64,000 bases of DNA from an uncultured Opitutaceae bacterium (GTDB lineage: Bacteria; Verrucomicrobiota; Verrucomicrobiia; Opitutales; Opitutaceae): the NCBI GenBank assembly GCA_903862935.1, contig CAIOZY010000025.1:62001-126000 (forward strand), in the 5' to 3' direction. Below, piece after piece: positions 39,401 to 46,735 of the stretch. The notes below the pieces were generated by a model, which worked only from the letters and a program-made list of their open reading frames with translations, was not told the DNA's origin and ran no database searches. A program made the position numbers and the translations under genes. The stretch's first letter is position 1. Each line of letters starts with the position of its first letter.

Positions 39401-39564
39401 TGGGCGTCGGCGCCCACGAAGTTGGTGCTGGCCCGGACCCCCGGGGGCAGGATCTTCGGAAACTGGGCGATCGGCAGCCCCACGAAGGAGACGATCCCCA
39501 AGATCACCGTCACGATCGAGATGACGATCGCAACTATGGGCCGCTGGATGAAGAACCGGTACAC
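36421..39564 (-). CDS. RND-family efflux pump, HAE1 (AcrB-like) inner-membrane subunit
   Basis: A 1047-residue proton-driven exporter, the normal AcrB length. It starts MYRFFIQRPIVAIVIS, has the transmembrane-4 proton-relay motif GLVVDDSIVVVEAVERH, and a second half with GLAAKDAILIVEFARR (relay Lys) and RLRPILMTSLAFIFG. Two large periplasmic porter loops follow helices 1 and 7. The GTG at 39564 has a GAGGAT ribosome site. It precedes its adaptor gene by 32 bases; the more common order is adaptor first. Substrates cannot be predicted. Confidence 0.95.
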   Translation of the reverse strand: MYRFFIQRPIVAIVISIVTVILGIVSFVGLPIAQFPKILPPGVRASTNFVGADAQTVEQSVSIPIEQQLSGTDGLNYMDSLSGSDGSLRLYADFDIASDPNYDLMLAQMRVAQASAQLPADVANFGVLVQKSLAAPLMVVALYSPRGTHDSTFLANYSYINVNDWLTRVPGVANVWVYGAGQYAMRFWVKPDQLARLGITVSDVVSAIQAQNTVNPAGQIGAEPAPPGQEFTYPVRVQGRLTSPEEFGSIVIREEPNGSIVRLRDVARVELGSQTYSVLGRLNGEPAALMTVYQLPGSNALEAAAGVRRTLEELKKHFPDDLDYKIGLDTTQAVSAGMREIAATLWQALLLVVLVVFVFLQGWRATLIPLLAVPVSLIGTFIVFPLFGFSVNTLSLFGLVLAIGLVVDDSIVVVEAVERHIAEGLPPREATLKAMGEVSGPVVAIAIILMAVFVPTAFMPGITGRLYQQFALTTAISVAISAFNALTLSPALCALLLKPRAEPAGPLRRFYGAFNRAFARVTRGYVGLSRRLIRRSVLGLALLVAFAAAAGYFWRRLPRAFLPEEDQGYFYLSLQLPAGASLQRTAQAATKVEAVMRNTPGVDRFTTVVGVNLLSTMANTYSAYFCAVLKPWSERTRPQERYEAILESMNRELKKIPDGDAAAYPTPALPGVSSYGGISMVLEDRAGRDVAFLEQNLDRFLAAARKRPELAGVGTSFQSAVPQVFIHVDRDKALKQGVPIADVYRTLQCYLGGLFVNYFNRFGRQWQVYIQAEQGYRSRVEDLGMYHVRSSSGAMVPLTALTSVETRLEPDFVARHNLFRCAQITTAAAPDYSPAQARRALEEVFAATMPREMGYDYTGMSFEEQKAEEGIPAAAVFGLSLLFAFLVLAALYDSWSLPVSVLLAVPVAAFGALAALAARGMHNNVYAQIGLVMLIGLAAKDAILIVEFARRRHAAGVPAAEAALEGARIRLRPILMTSLAFIFGCIPLWLASGSGAGARRVMGTTVIGGMLAASALAIFIIPVAYCLVARKGRGPAAPPGDPATKEP

Positions 39565-39628
39565 GGCAAGATCCTCGCTTTCACGCTCTTAGCGGGGGAC
39601 CCACCCCTTGGGAAGACAAAAGGTCCGG

Positions 39629-40237
39629 TCAGCCCGGGCGCCCGAGTGAAAACCGCTCGGTCGTGCGCGCGTAGTCGGAGCCGCCCAGGCGGCCGATCAG
39701 GTCGAGTTTTCCGGCCTCGGGCCTGCCGTCGGGGCCGAGGACCGACTCGCTCGCGTGCAGGGCCAGGATCCGGCCGAAGACGACGCTGGCGGCCATGGCC
39801 CCCTCGCCCACGGGGAAGATCGCGTGGAGCGCGCACTCGAAGGAGACCGGCGCGGCCGCGACCCGCGGCGGGCGGACCTGGGAACTCGGGGCCTGCGCGA
39901 TCCCGAACTTCTCGAACTCGCTCTCCCCGTGCGGCAGGGACGCCGCCGTGTCGTTCATCGGGGCGGCTAGGGCGTAGGGCACCAGGTTGACGACGAATTC
40001 CTTGGTCTCCTCGATGTTGCGCAGCGTGTCCTTCTTGCGGCCGTCCCGGTTGTTGACCGGGACGAACATCAGGACCGGCGGGTTCGCCGTCACCCCCTGG
40101 AAGAAGCTGAACGGGGCGAGGTTGGTCCGGCCCTCGGCCGAGACGGTCGACACCCAGGCGATCGGCCGGGGCAGGATCGTGCCGGACATCCAGGCGTAGG
40201 CGTCGCGCGGGGGAAGGCTTGTGAAATCGACCAGCAT
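39629..40237 (-). CDS. Flavin reductase-like FMN-binding protein
   Basis: A 202-residue protein of the flavin-reductase-like domain family. The N-terminal half has RPIAWVSTVSAEGRTNLAPF, the FMN-binding motif of the family, then PPVLMFVP and NIEETKEFVVNL. Members either reduce flavin or bind FMN for other reactions. The ATG at 40237 gives the usual N-terminus; an upstream in-frame start at 40279 would cross a 14-base palindrome (40241-40254). It sits between the EmrB-like and RND pump genes in the same direction; whether it belongs to efflux or detoxification is an inference. Confidence 0.87.
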   Translation of the reverse strand: MLVDFTSLPPRDAYAWMSGTILPRPIAWVSTVSAEGRTNLAPFSFFQGVTANPPVLMFVPVNNRDGRKKDTLRNIEETKEFVVNLVPYALAAPMNDTAASLPHGESEFEKFGIAQAPSSQVRPPRVAAAPVSFECALHAIFPVGEGAMAASVVFGRILALHASESVLGPDGRPEAGKLDLIGRLGGSDYARTTERFSLGRPG

Positions 40238-40294
40238 GGCGGGGGAATTCCCCTCAAAATCCACCCCGAAGGCAAGCACCGCGCATCGGACGCC

Positions 40295-41884
40295 TCACTC
40301 GACCATGATCTCGGTGTCGAACTTCTCCTCGGCCTTTTCCTCGGCCGTCTCGTGGTGGGGCTCGGCCTTGAGCATCAGGCAGAGCGGAATCCCGGCCAGC
40401 AGCACAAACCCCCCGAAAACGAAGCCGTTCTCAAAGCCTAAGACCTGGGCCCGGCGGAAGATCCCCATCGTCGAGGCGAAGGCCGTCTTGACCGGGAGGG
40501 AGTCGGTGATCCCCGGGGCATGCCTGACGATGAGCCCGGAGGCGGCGTCCAGCCCGAAGCGCGTGTAGGACTGCGACTGGCCGGGGAACACCTCCCCCAG
40601 GTGGACGGCGTGGACATGGATCGAGTTCGTGACGAAGCTGTTCAAAACGGCGATTCCGAGAGAGCCGCCGACATTCTGGGAGACGTTGACGAAGCTGCTC
40701 GCCATCGGCAGCTCATGGCGGGGGACAGCGTTCAAGGCCGCGGTGATGAGCGGGGCCATCATGAGGGCCAGGCCGATTCCGCGGAAGATCTGGGGAAAGA
40801 CGAGCATCTGCCACGAGGAGAGCGGGTCGATGGCTCCGAAGGCCAGCAGCGAGGTCCCCACAAGCACGGAGCCGATCAGGGTCAGGATCGAGGCACTGTA
40901 GCGGTCGGCAAGCCGGCCGGCGAAGGGCATGGTCGCCCCGACGGCGATCGCGCCCGGGATCATCCACAGGCCCGACTGGACCGGCGTGTAGCCCATCAGG
41001 TTCTGCAGGAAGATGGGGAATAGGAATACGCTGCCGAAGAGCCCGACCGCGCGGAATACGGCGAGCAGGATCGACAGCGCGTAGTTTCGGATCAGGAAGA
41101 GCTTGAGGTCCAGGAGCGGGTGCTTGGCGTCCAGCTCCCGGGCGATGAAAAGGATGAAGCTGGCGGCCGCGAAGGCCTCGCAGACATGGATGTAGGTCGA
41201 CTCCCAGCCCTTCTCCTGCCCGTTCGACAGCGCGGTCAGCCCCGCGATCAGGGCGATCGAGAGGAAGGCGTAGCCCGCCAGGTCGAAGGGCCCCCGGCCC
41301 CCGCGCGCCCGGATCGGCTTCATGATGATCATCCCCGCCATGAGGGTCGCGACCCCGATCGGAAGGTTCACCGAGAAGATGGTCCGCCAGCTGTACGCGT
41401 CGGTCAGGTACCCGCCCAGGGTCGGCCCGATCGCCGGCCCGAGCATGATGCCCGTGCCCCATATCCCCAGGGCCCGGCCGCGCTCGTGCGGCTCGAACAG
41501 CTCCGCCACGATCGCCATGCCGATCGGCTGGATCGCGCCGCCTCCGATGGCTTGGAGGATGCGCGCGGCGATCAGCGACTCGTAGCTCCAGGCCATCGCG
41601 CACAGGGCGCTCGACGCGGTGAAGATCAGCAGGCACCCCAGGTAGAGCGTCTTGTAGCTGATCTTGCTGGTGAGCCACCCCATGAGCGGCATGACGACCG
41701 CCGAGGCGAGCAGGTACCCGGTCGCGACCCACTCGATCTTCTCCCGGTCGACCCCGAAGGTGCTCATCATGTGGGGGAGCGCCACGTTGACGATGCTGCT
41801 GTCCAGAATCGCCATGAAGGTCCCCATCATGATGATGTAAAGGACCGCCCAGCGGTTCGCCCGAAGTGATGCGTTGTCGCTCAC
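40295..41884 (-). CDS. DHA2-family MFS drug exporter (EmrB/QacA type)
   Basis: A 529-residue protein with 14 predicted transmembrane segments. Motifs are LDSSIVNVALPHM in helix 1 (the DHA2 signature), GWLTSKISYKTLYL in loop 2-3, and the antiporter motif GPAIGPTLGGYL in helix 5. The EmrA-like adaptor gene is directly upstream with 18 bases between them, forming an EmrAB-like pair that spans the envelope with a TolC-type channel. The start is a GTG without a Shine-Dalgarno. Confidence 0.93.
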   Translation of the reverse strand: MSDNASLRANRWAVLYIIMMGTFMAILDSSIVNVALPHMMSTFGVDREKIEWVATGYLLASAVVMPLMGWLTSKISYKTLYLGCLLIFTASSALCAMAWSYESLIAARILQAIGGGAIQPIGMAIVAELFEPHERGRALGIWGTGIMLGPAIGPTLGGYLTDAYSWRTIFSVNLPIGVATLMAGMIIMKPIRARGGRGPFDLAGYAFLSIALIAGLTALSNGQEKGWESTYIHVCEAFAAASFILFIARELDAKHPLLDLKLFLIRNYALSILLAVFRAVGLFGSVFLFPIFLQNLMGYTPVQSGLWMIPGAIAVGATMPFAGRLADRYSASILTLIGSVLVGTSLLAFGAIDPLSSWQMLVFPQIFRGIGLALMMAPLITAALNAVPRHELPMASSFVNVSQNVGGSLGIAVLNSFVTNSIHVHAVHLGEVFPGQSQSYTRFGLDAASGLIVRHAPGITDSLPVKTAFASTMGIFRRAQVLGFENGFVFGGFVLLAGIPLCLMLKAEPHHETAEEKAEEKFDTEIMVE

Positions 41885-41902
41885 CGGGAGGTGTGCCTGG
41901 GG

Positions 41903-43042
41903 TCAGGGTGCGGGCCGCGCCGCGGTCCCGGTCCGGATCTTCACCTCGACCGAGAGCCCCGGGCCGAGGAACAGCCCCTCGGGCGCCTTCAGGGCGATCC
42001 TCAGCGGCACCCGCTGGGTGACCTTGATGAAGGTGCCGGAGACCCCCTCGGAGGGGATCAGGCTAAACTGGGAGTTGGTGGCGCGAAGGACATCGGTCAC
42101 CCGGCCCTGGAGGCGCAGGTCGGGGTACGCGTCGACGGAGATCTCGGCCGAGTCGCCGATCGCGACCTCCCCGAGGTACTTCTCCTCGATGTTGGCGTCC
42201 ACCCTGAGGGTCGCCGGGTCGAAGACGCTCACGATGGGCTGGCCGGGCATCGGCATCGCGCCGGGGTCGAGCCAGCGGCGAACGACCCATCCGTCAAAGG
42301 GGGCGACAACCCGGCACTTGTCGAGGTTTCGGCGGCTCACCTCCAGTGCCGCCTCCGCCGCGGCCACCGCCCCGGCCGCAGCCTCGGCCTCAGCCTTTGC
42401 CGCAGCAATGTCCTCCGCCCGGGCGCCCTGCTCCAGGAGCGCCAGGTTCTGCGCCGCGCTCTCGCGGCTCTGCCGGGCCGCCTCGTAGGCAGACCGCGCG
42501 CTGTCGAGGGCGTCCTGGGTCGCGGCCCCGCCCTGGGTGAGGGCCTCGGTCCGCCCCAGGTCCACCTTGGCAAGGTCTTCCTGGGCCTGGAGGCGCTTCA
42601 GGGTCGCCGCGGCCGACTTGATCTCTTCGGGGCGGCTGCCGTTGAGGGCCTTCTCGTACCGGGCCTTTGCGGAGGCCAGGCCGCCACGGGCCGAGACAAG
42701 GGAGGCCTCGGCCCGGGTCACCTCGGCCCGCGCCGAGGTGGGGTCGAGCCGGAAGATCTCCTGCCCGAGGCGGACCGACTCGCCCTCCCGCACAAGAACG
42801 GCCACAAGCCGGCCGTTGACCTCGGGGGCCACGTCCACGAGATGGCCGCCAAAGCGCGCGTCATCGGTAAACACGTTGCCGCGCAGGATGAAGAACCAGT
42901 ACCCGAGGACCCCGACCGCAATCGCCGCCAGGATCCCCAGCCCGATCATCAGGTGCCGGCGGCTCGCTTTCGGCTCGGGCGTTTCATTGGTGCTGGGCGA
43001 TGGATCGGAGATTTTCTCTGAAGATTTTCCCGGAGGGTTCAT
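41903..43042 (-). CDS. HlyD/EmrA-family membrane fusion protein
   Basis: A 379-residue adaptor. The short N-terminus leads to one transmembrane helix (about residues 31-51, LMIGLGILAAIAVGVLGYW), then a lipoyl half (VAPEVNGRLVAVLVREGESV), a long helical hairpin rich in Ala, Glu and Arg (residues 105-225), the second lipoyl half (RVVAPFDGWVVRR) and a beta-barrel. This is the EmrA arrangement. It is first in the efflux gene run and pairs with the DHA2 transporter downstream. Confidence 0.92.
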   Translation of the reverse strand: MNPPGKSSEKISDPSPSTNETPEPKASRRHLMIGLGILAAIAVGVLGYWFFILRGNVFTDDARFGGHLVDVAPEVNGRLVAVLVREGESVRLGQEIFRLDPTSARAEVTRAEASLVSARGGLASAKARYEKALNGSRPEEIKSAAATLKRLQAQEDLAKVDLGRTEALTQGGAATQDALDSARSAYEAARQSRESAAQNLALLEQGARAEDIAAAKAEAEAAAGAVAAAEAALEVSRRNLDKCRVVAPFDGWVVRRWLDPGAMPMPGQPIVSVFDPATLRVDANIEEKYLGEVAIGDSAEISVDAYPDLRLQGRVTDVLRATNSQFSLIPSEGVSGTFIKVTQRVPLRIALKAPEGLFLGPGLSVEVKIRTGTAARPAP

Positions 43043-43140
43043 GGAGAGGGGGGCGGAGGTCGAACGGGAGGCGGTTTAAAGGTCGGAAAGGCTCCGATGT
43101 TGTGGACAACGGGCCCAAACTAGCAAGAAAGGACGCGTTT

Positions 43141-43455
43141 ATGGACAATCCAACGCCGCACAACGTTCAAATCGTCGGGGGCGAGGTCGCCATCGCCTGG
43201 AGCGACGGGATCGAGACCTATTTTCAGGGCGAGGTGCTGCGTGCAGCCTCCCCCAGCGCCGAGACCCAGGGCGAGCGCGACGTCTTCGGCACTCAGTACG
43301 GCGGGGCCGGGCCCAAGAAGTTCCCCGGGGTCCACGTCGTCGGCTGGGAGCGGGTGGGCAACTACGCGCTGCGCTTCGACTTCAGCGACGGCCACAGCAC
43401 CGGACTTTACAGCTACGAGTATCTGAGGAAACTGGCAGCCGCCCAGAGGCCCTGA
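43141..43455 (+). CDS. DUF971 domain protein
   Basis: A 104-residue protein with the DUF971 fold (related to the N-terminal domain of gamma-butyrobetaine hydroxylase). The pattern VAIAWSDGIETYF, then FPGVHVVGWERVGNYALRFDFSDGHSTGLYSYEYL, is diagnostic. DUF971 proteins are small and often linked to Fe-S or molybdenum-cofactor genes; the function here is unknown. AAGGA precedes the ATG. The hisI gene follows after 3 bases, so both share a transcript. Confidence 0.88.
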   Translation: MDNPTPHNVQIVGGEVAIAWSDGIETYFQGEVLRAASPSAETQGERDVFGTQYGGAGPKKFPGVHVVGWERVGNYALRFDFSDGHSTGLYSYEYLRKLAAAQRP

Positions 43456-43458
43456 CCC

Positions 43459-43968
43459 ATGAGCACTCCAACATTCCCCGCCCGCACCGCCACGGCCGAG
43501 GTCGAACTCGGCAAACTTCTCCAGCCGAAGTTCGGGCCGGACGGCCTGATCCCCTGCATCACGACCGACCGCTCCAGCGGCGAGGTGCTGATGTTCGCTT
43601 TCATGAACGCGGAGGCTCTGACCCACACGATCCGCACGGGAAAGGCCACCTACTGGAGCCGCTCGCGGGGCAAACTCTGGATCAAGGGCGAGGAGTCGGG
43701 CAATGTGCAGCTCGTGCGCGAGCTGCGCGTGGACTGCGACCAGGACGTGGTGCTGCTGAAGGTCGACAACGTCGGCGGGGCCGCCTGCCACAACGGGTAC
43801 CCGTCGTGTTTTTACCGGAAGCTGGCGGCGGGCGCCGACCCAGCGAACCCCTCGAGCCTTGCGCTTGAGTTCGCCTCGGAGCGGGTCTTCGACCCGGCCC
43901 AGGTGTACGGCCACAAGGCCGCCTCCACCAAGGTCAGCCCTCCAGCGCAGGATCGTCCACGATCGTGA
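43459..43968 (+). CDS. hisI: Phosphoribosyl-AMP cyclohydrolase
   Basis: Catalyses opening of the purine ring of PR-AMP, the third step of histidine synthesis. Zinc-binding residues are in [13 protein letters not shown] and [31 protein letters not shown] and [13 protein letters not shown] are strongly conserved. It is the stand-alone HisI form without the HisE domain (169 residues, slightly longer than usual at the C-terminus). It is the only histidine gene here. The last 35 bases overlap the convergent lpxC-fabZ gene. Confidence 0.95.
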   Translation: MSTPTFPARTATAEVELGKLLQPKFGPDGLIPCITTDRSSGEVLMFAFMNAEALTHTIRTGKATYWSRSRGKLWIKGEESGNVQLVRELRVDCDQDVVLLKVDNVGGAACHNGYPSCFYRKLAAGADPANPSSLALEFASERVFDPAQVYGHKAASTKVSPPAQDRPRS

Positions 43969-45274
43969 ACATCAGGTCCGCCGACGAGACGACCTGATCG
44001 GCGACCCGGCACTCGGCCGAGGCGGTGGCGAGTTTGTTGCCGCGCGACCTGGTGAGCTTCGCCGAGATCACGAGCTGGTCGCCCGGCTGCACGGGCTTGC
44101 GGAACTTCACCTTGTCGGCGCTCATCAGGAAGGCGGTCTTGGCGGCATTGCCGGAGATGCGCAGCATCAGGATTCCGGCCGCCTGGGCCATCGCCTCGAG
44201 CTGGAGGACCCCGGGCATGACGGGGTTTCCGGGGAAGTGCCCGTTGAAGAACGGCTCGTTGATCGTGACGTTCTTGATGGCGATGATCTCGTTGTCGCCC
44301 TTGAACTCAAGGACCCGGTCGACCATGACGAACGGGTAGCGGTGCGGCAGGGTCTCGAGGACCCGCCGGATGTCGAGCGAGGTCTCGCTGGCGAGGATGA
44401 CCGGCTTGGGCGCGGCATGGGCCTTCTTGCCCCCTCCCTTCTTCTGCTCCTCCATCCGCGCGAACAGGGCCTTCGTCAATTCCGCGTTGATCGCATGGCC
44501 GGGACGGGTCGCCACAATGTGGGCCTTGAGCGGCATCCCGAGCAGCGTCACGTCCCCGATGATGTCTAGGATCTTGTGGCGGACGAACTCGTCCTTGAAG
44601 CGCAGCGGCTCCTTGGAGATCACGCTGTCGCCCTTGATGACGACCGCGCAGTCCAGCGAGCCCCCGCGGATCTTGCCCAGCTTGATCAGTTCCTCGATGT
44701 CCTCGTAGATCGTGAAGGTGCGAGCCGCGGCGATCTGCGAGCCGTAGATCTCCGGATCGATCGCGAGCGACAGGTGCTGGGTGTGGATCCCGCGGTCGTC
44801 GGCCGAGGTGCAGGAGATCTTCAGGATGTCGCACGGCAGGGCGATGATCGAGGAGTTGCCCCGGGTCACCGAGATCGGGGTGTCCAGGACAAAGTACTCC
44901 CGCTCCTTGTCCTGCTCCACGGGCTCGCCCTCCACGATCAGGTTCACGAAGGGCCGGGCCGATCCGTCCATGATGGGGGGCTCGGAGGCGTCCATCTCGA
45001 TCACCACGTTGTCGATGCCGCACCCGCTCAGGGCGCTTAGGACGTGCTCGACGGTGTGGATCTTCGCGTGGCCCGACTGGATCGTCGTCGCCCGGACCAA
45101 GTCGGTCACCTGGTCCACCCGGGGCTTGATCTCCGGGGCCCCGTGAAGGTCGATCCGCTTAAAGACGATCCCGTGGCCGGCCGGGGCCGGCTTCATCGTG
45201 AGGGTCACCGGGTCTCCCGTGTGGAGCGAGTTGCCCTTGATCGACACTTCGCGCGCGAGGGTGCGTTGTTTCAT
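43934..45274 (-). CDS. lpxC-fabZ: Bifunctional LpxC deacetylase / FabZ 3-hydroxyacyl-ACP dehydratase
   Basis: A 446-residue fusion. Residues 1-275 are LpxC, the zinc deacetylase that commits UDP-3-O-acyl-GlcNAc to lipid A synthesis: zinc ligands H73 or H77 in [10 protein letters not shown]233 and D237 in RHKILD, and catalytic H260 in [10 protein letters not shown] Lys/Gly-rich linker (277-290) joins residues 298-446, which are Fab[14 protein letters not shown], catalytic His346 in NGHFPGNP and Glu360 in LQLEAMAQ. Fusions of this kind are known in Bacteroidetes and related phyla. The ATG at 45274 gives the standard LpxC start; lipid A is therefore expected in the outer membrane. Confidence 0.95.
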   Translation of the reverse strand: MKQRTLAREVSIKGNSLHTGDPVTLTMKPAPAGHGIVFKRIDLHGAPEIKPRVDQVTDLVRATTIQSGHAKIHTVEHVLSALSGCGIDNVVIEMDASEPPIMDGSARPFVNLIVEGEPVEQDKEREYFVLDTPISVTRGNSSIIALPCDILKISCTSADDRGIHTQHLSLAIDPEIYGSQIAAARTFTIYEDIEELIKLGKIRGGSLDCAVVIKGDSVISKEPLRFKDEFVRHKILDIIGDVTLLGMPLKAHIVATRPGHAINAELTKALFARMEEQKKGGGKKAHAAPKPVILASETSLDIRRVLETLPHRYPFVMVDRVLEFKGDNEIIAIKNVTINEPFFNGHFPGNPVMPGVLQLEAMAQAAGILMLRISGNAAKTAFLMSADKVKFRKPVQPGDQLVISAKLTRSRGNKLATASAECRVADQVVSSADLMFTIVDDPALEG

Positions 45275-45351
45275 GTGGAAGCACCCCGAGTGTCGCCCAA
45301 CGGGGCGCTCCACGGCAAGGCCAGAGATTGCCGCCGGCCCTCGGGGCCGCC

Positions 45352-45726
45352 TCAGTCCTCGACCAATTGGTCGAAGGCGGCGAGAGCCGCAAGGCAGGCC
45401 GCGGTGACGGCGAGGCCGAGCACAAACCCGGGGTTCGCAAAGGCGGCGATCCCGTCCTCTGCGGCGGCCGAAAGCGATAGGCTCGCCTCGCCCAGGGCGA
45501 ACCCGGAGCCCCCCGACAGGACGATGCCGGCGAGTCCGGCCGCGGCTCCCAGGGCCACGGGGCCCCATCTTCCCCACTCGCCCCGGCTCCGGCGGGGCTC
45601 GGGCAGGGACGCCATCACGCGCCGGGTGAAGCCGTTGTCTTCCAGGGGCGCCGGCGCGGCTCTGCGCAGGAGGGCGTCAAACCGGTCGTCCGGGGAACTG
45701 TTGGGATTCAGGTCTGGGGATTCCAT
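45352..45726 (-). CDS. Putative anti-sigma-like membrane protein
   Basis: A 124-residue protein with an acidic N-terminal region ([29 protein letters not shown]) and two hydrophobic segments (about residues 56-75 and 97-116). Size, two-part layout and overlap with the end of an ECF sigma gene suggest an anti-sigma or associated membrane protein, but there is no ZAS (HxxxCxxC) zinc motif, so the role is inferred from position. Its ATG lies 19 bases before the sigma stop. Confidence 0.65.
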   Translation of the reverse strand: MESPDLNPNSSPDDRFDALLRRAAPAPLEDNGFTRRVMASLPEPRRSRGEWGRWGPVALGAAAGLAGIVLSGGSGFALGEASLSLSAAAEDGIAAFANPGFVLGLAVTAACLAALAAFDQLVED

Positions 45727-46255
45727 GCGGAGAGTAGGCCGCGCAGCTTGTCCCGGCCGCGGCTGATGTGGGTCTTCACGGTGCCCAGCGGCCAGCCGCA
45801 CACGGCGGCGATCTCGGGGTGGCTCAGGTCCTGGTGGTAGAAAAGGTGCACGCCAGTCTGCTCGTCGGCGCTCAGTTGCCCCAGGGCCGCCGCCAGGTCG
45901 GCCCGCAGGTTCGCTCCGCGGGTGTGGGGTTCGCCGCCCTGCCCGTCCGGCTCGCCCCGGGGCTCTCGCCCCTCCCCGCGGACGAGCGCCCGGCGGCGGG
46001 CGTTTCGGTAGTGGTTGTGCGCGATTCCGAGCAGCCAAGAGCGGAAACTCGCTCACCGCGGTACCGGGAGATTCCCCGGTAGGCCGGGACGAAGGTGTCC
46101 TGGGCCAGGTCGTCGGCCTGCGCGGCGTCGCCCCGCAGGAGGTGGCGCAGGAAGTTGCGGACGCTGGACTGGTGGCGCAGGACAAGTTCGGAGAAGGCCG
46201 CGCGGTCATTCGACGCGACCGCGCGGGCGATCAGTTCGGTGTCGGGTTCCGTCAC
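45708..46255 (-). pseudogene. ECF RNA polymerase sigma factor with an internal frameshift
   Basis: Two halves of one sigma-70 ECF factor lie in different frames. The first half (GTG at 46255) has FSELVLRHQSSVRNFLRHLL and ADDLAQDTFVPAYRGI, region 2. The second half, from about 46046 down to the stop at 45708, has FRSWLLGIAHNHYRNARRR, HPEIAAVCGWPLG and TVKTHISRGRDKLRGLL, region 4. The junction is within 46044-46055; a net loss of one base explains it. A TGA lies in the second frame just before the join. Restored length would be about 182 residues, normal for ECF. It could be a true pseudogene, a sequencing error, or (less likely) programmed frameshifting. Confidence 0.85.
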
Positions 46256-46662
46256 GCGGGGCTGGAGGGGCCTTTGTCGTCTGAATTCCAATTGCGCACC
46301 AGCATCCCGATCAAGCCGGCAGCAAGCATGGCCACCCCGATGAACATCGGGACGTAGCCCCACAGGCGCGCCGGCCCGGGGATCGCCAGGTAAACGCCGG
46401 TGCCCACTCCGATCAGGATCATGCCGCCCTTGACGTCGCCCCAGGAGCGGTTCCCGCCGCATTTGCGCTGGCCCGGGCCGGCCAGCATCTCGGCGGTCAA
46501 TCCCTCGGGAAGGGGCTGCCCCTTCTCCAGGGCGATGCGGGCGGTCTCGTGCCAGAGTTTCTGCTGGCTGACCCGCCTCCAGTTGGCGATCGCGACCACC
46601 GCGATCACGAAGACGAAGATGAGGGCGAGCTGCAGCAGGACGAACAGGTAGTGGTGTTCCAT
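46252..46662 (-). CDS. Small membrane protein upstream of ECF sigma
   Basis: A 136-residue protein with an N-terminal membrane helix (about residues 5-26, LFVLLQLALIFVFVIAVVAI), a cytoplasmic stretch with LWHETARIALEKGQPLPEGL, and two C-terminal helices (about residues 82-125). The ARxxALEKGQPLPE pattern and position just before an ECF sigma gene match the DUF6249 type of small membrane protein (from memory, not verified). The stop overlaps the sigma start as GTGA, so the three genes 46662-45352 form an operon. Confidence 0.72.
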   Translation of the reverse strand: MEHHYLFVLLQLALIFVFVIAVVAIANWRRVSQQKLWHETARIALEKGQPLPEGLTAEMLAGPGQRKCGGNRSWGDVKGGMILIGVGTGVYLAIPGPARLWGYVPMFIGVAMLAAGLIGMLVRNWNSDDKGPSSPA

Positions 46663-46735
46663 GGGGGATGTGCGTTGTGGTTTCGAAAAGTAAGTGTCGC
46701 CAGGGCGGCCTTTGGATTCAAAATTGTGGCCTCCG

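Noticed and set aside
36706..39990. A 1094-codon plus-strand open frame opposite the RND pump
   Set aside because: Composition is Arg/Gly/His/Asp-rich shadow sequence with no domain; the minus strand encodes a full AcrB-like protein.
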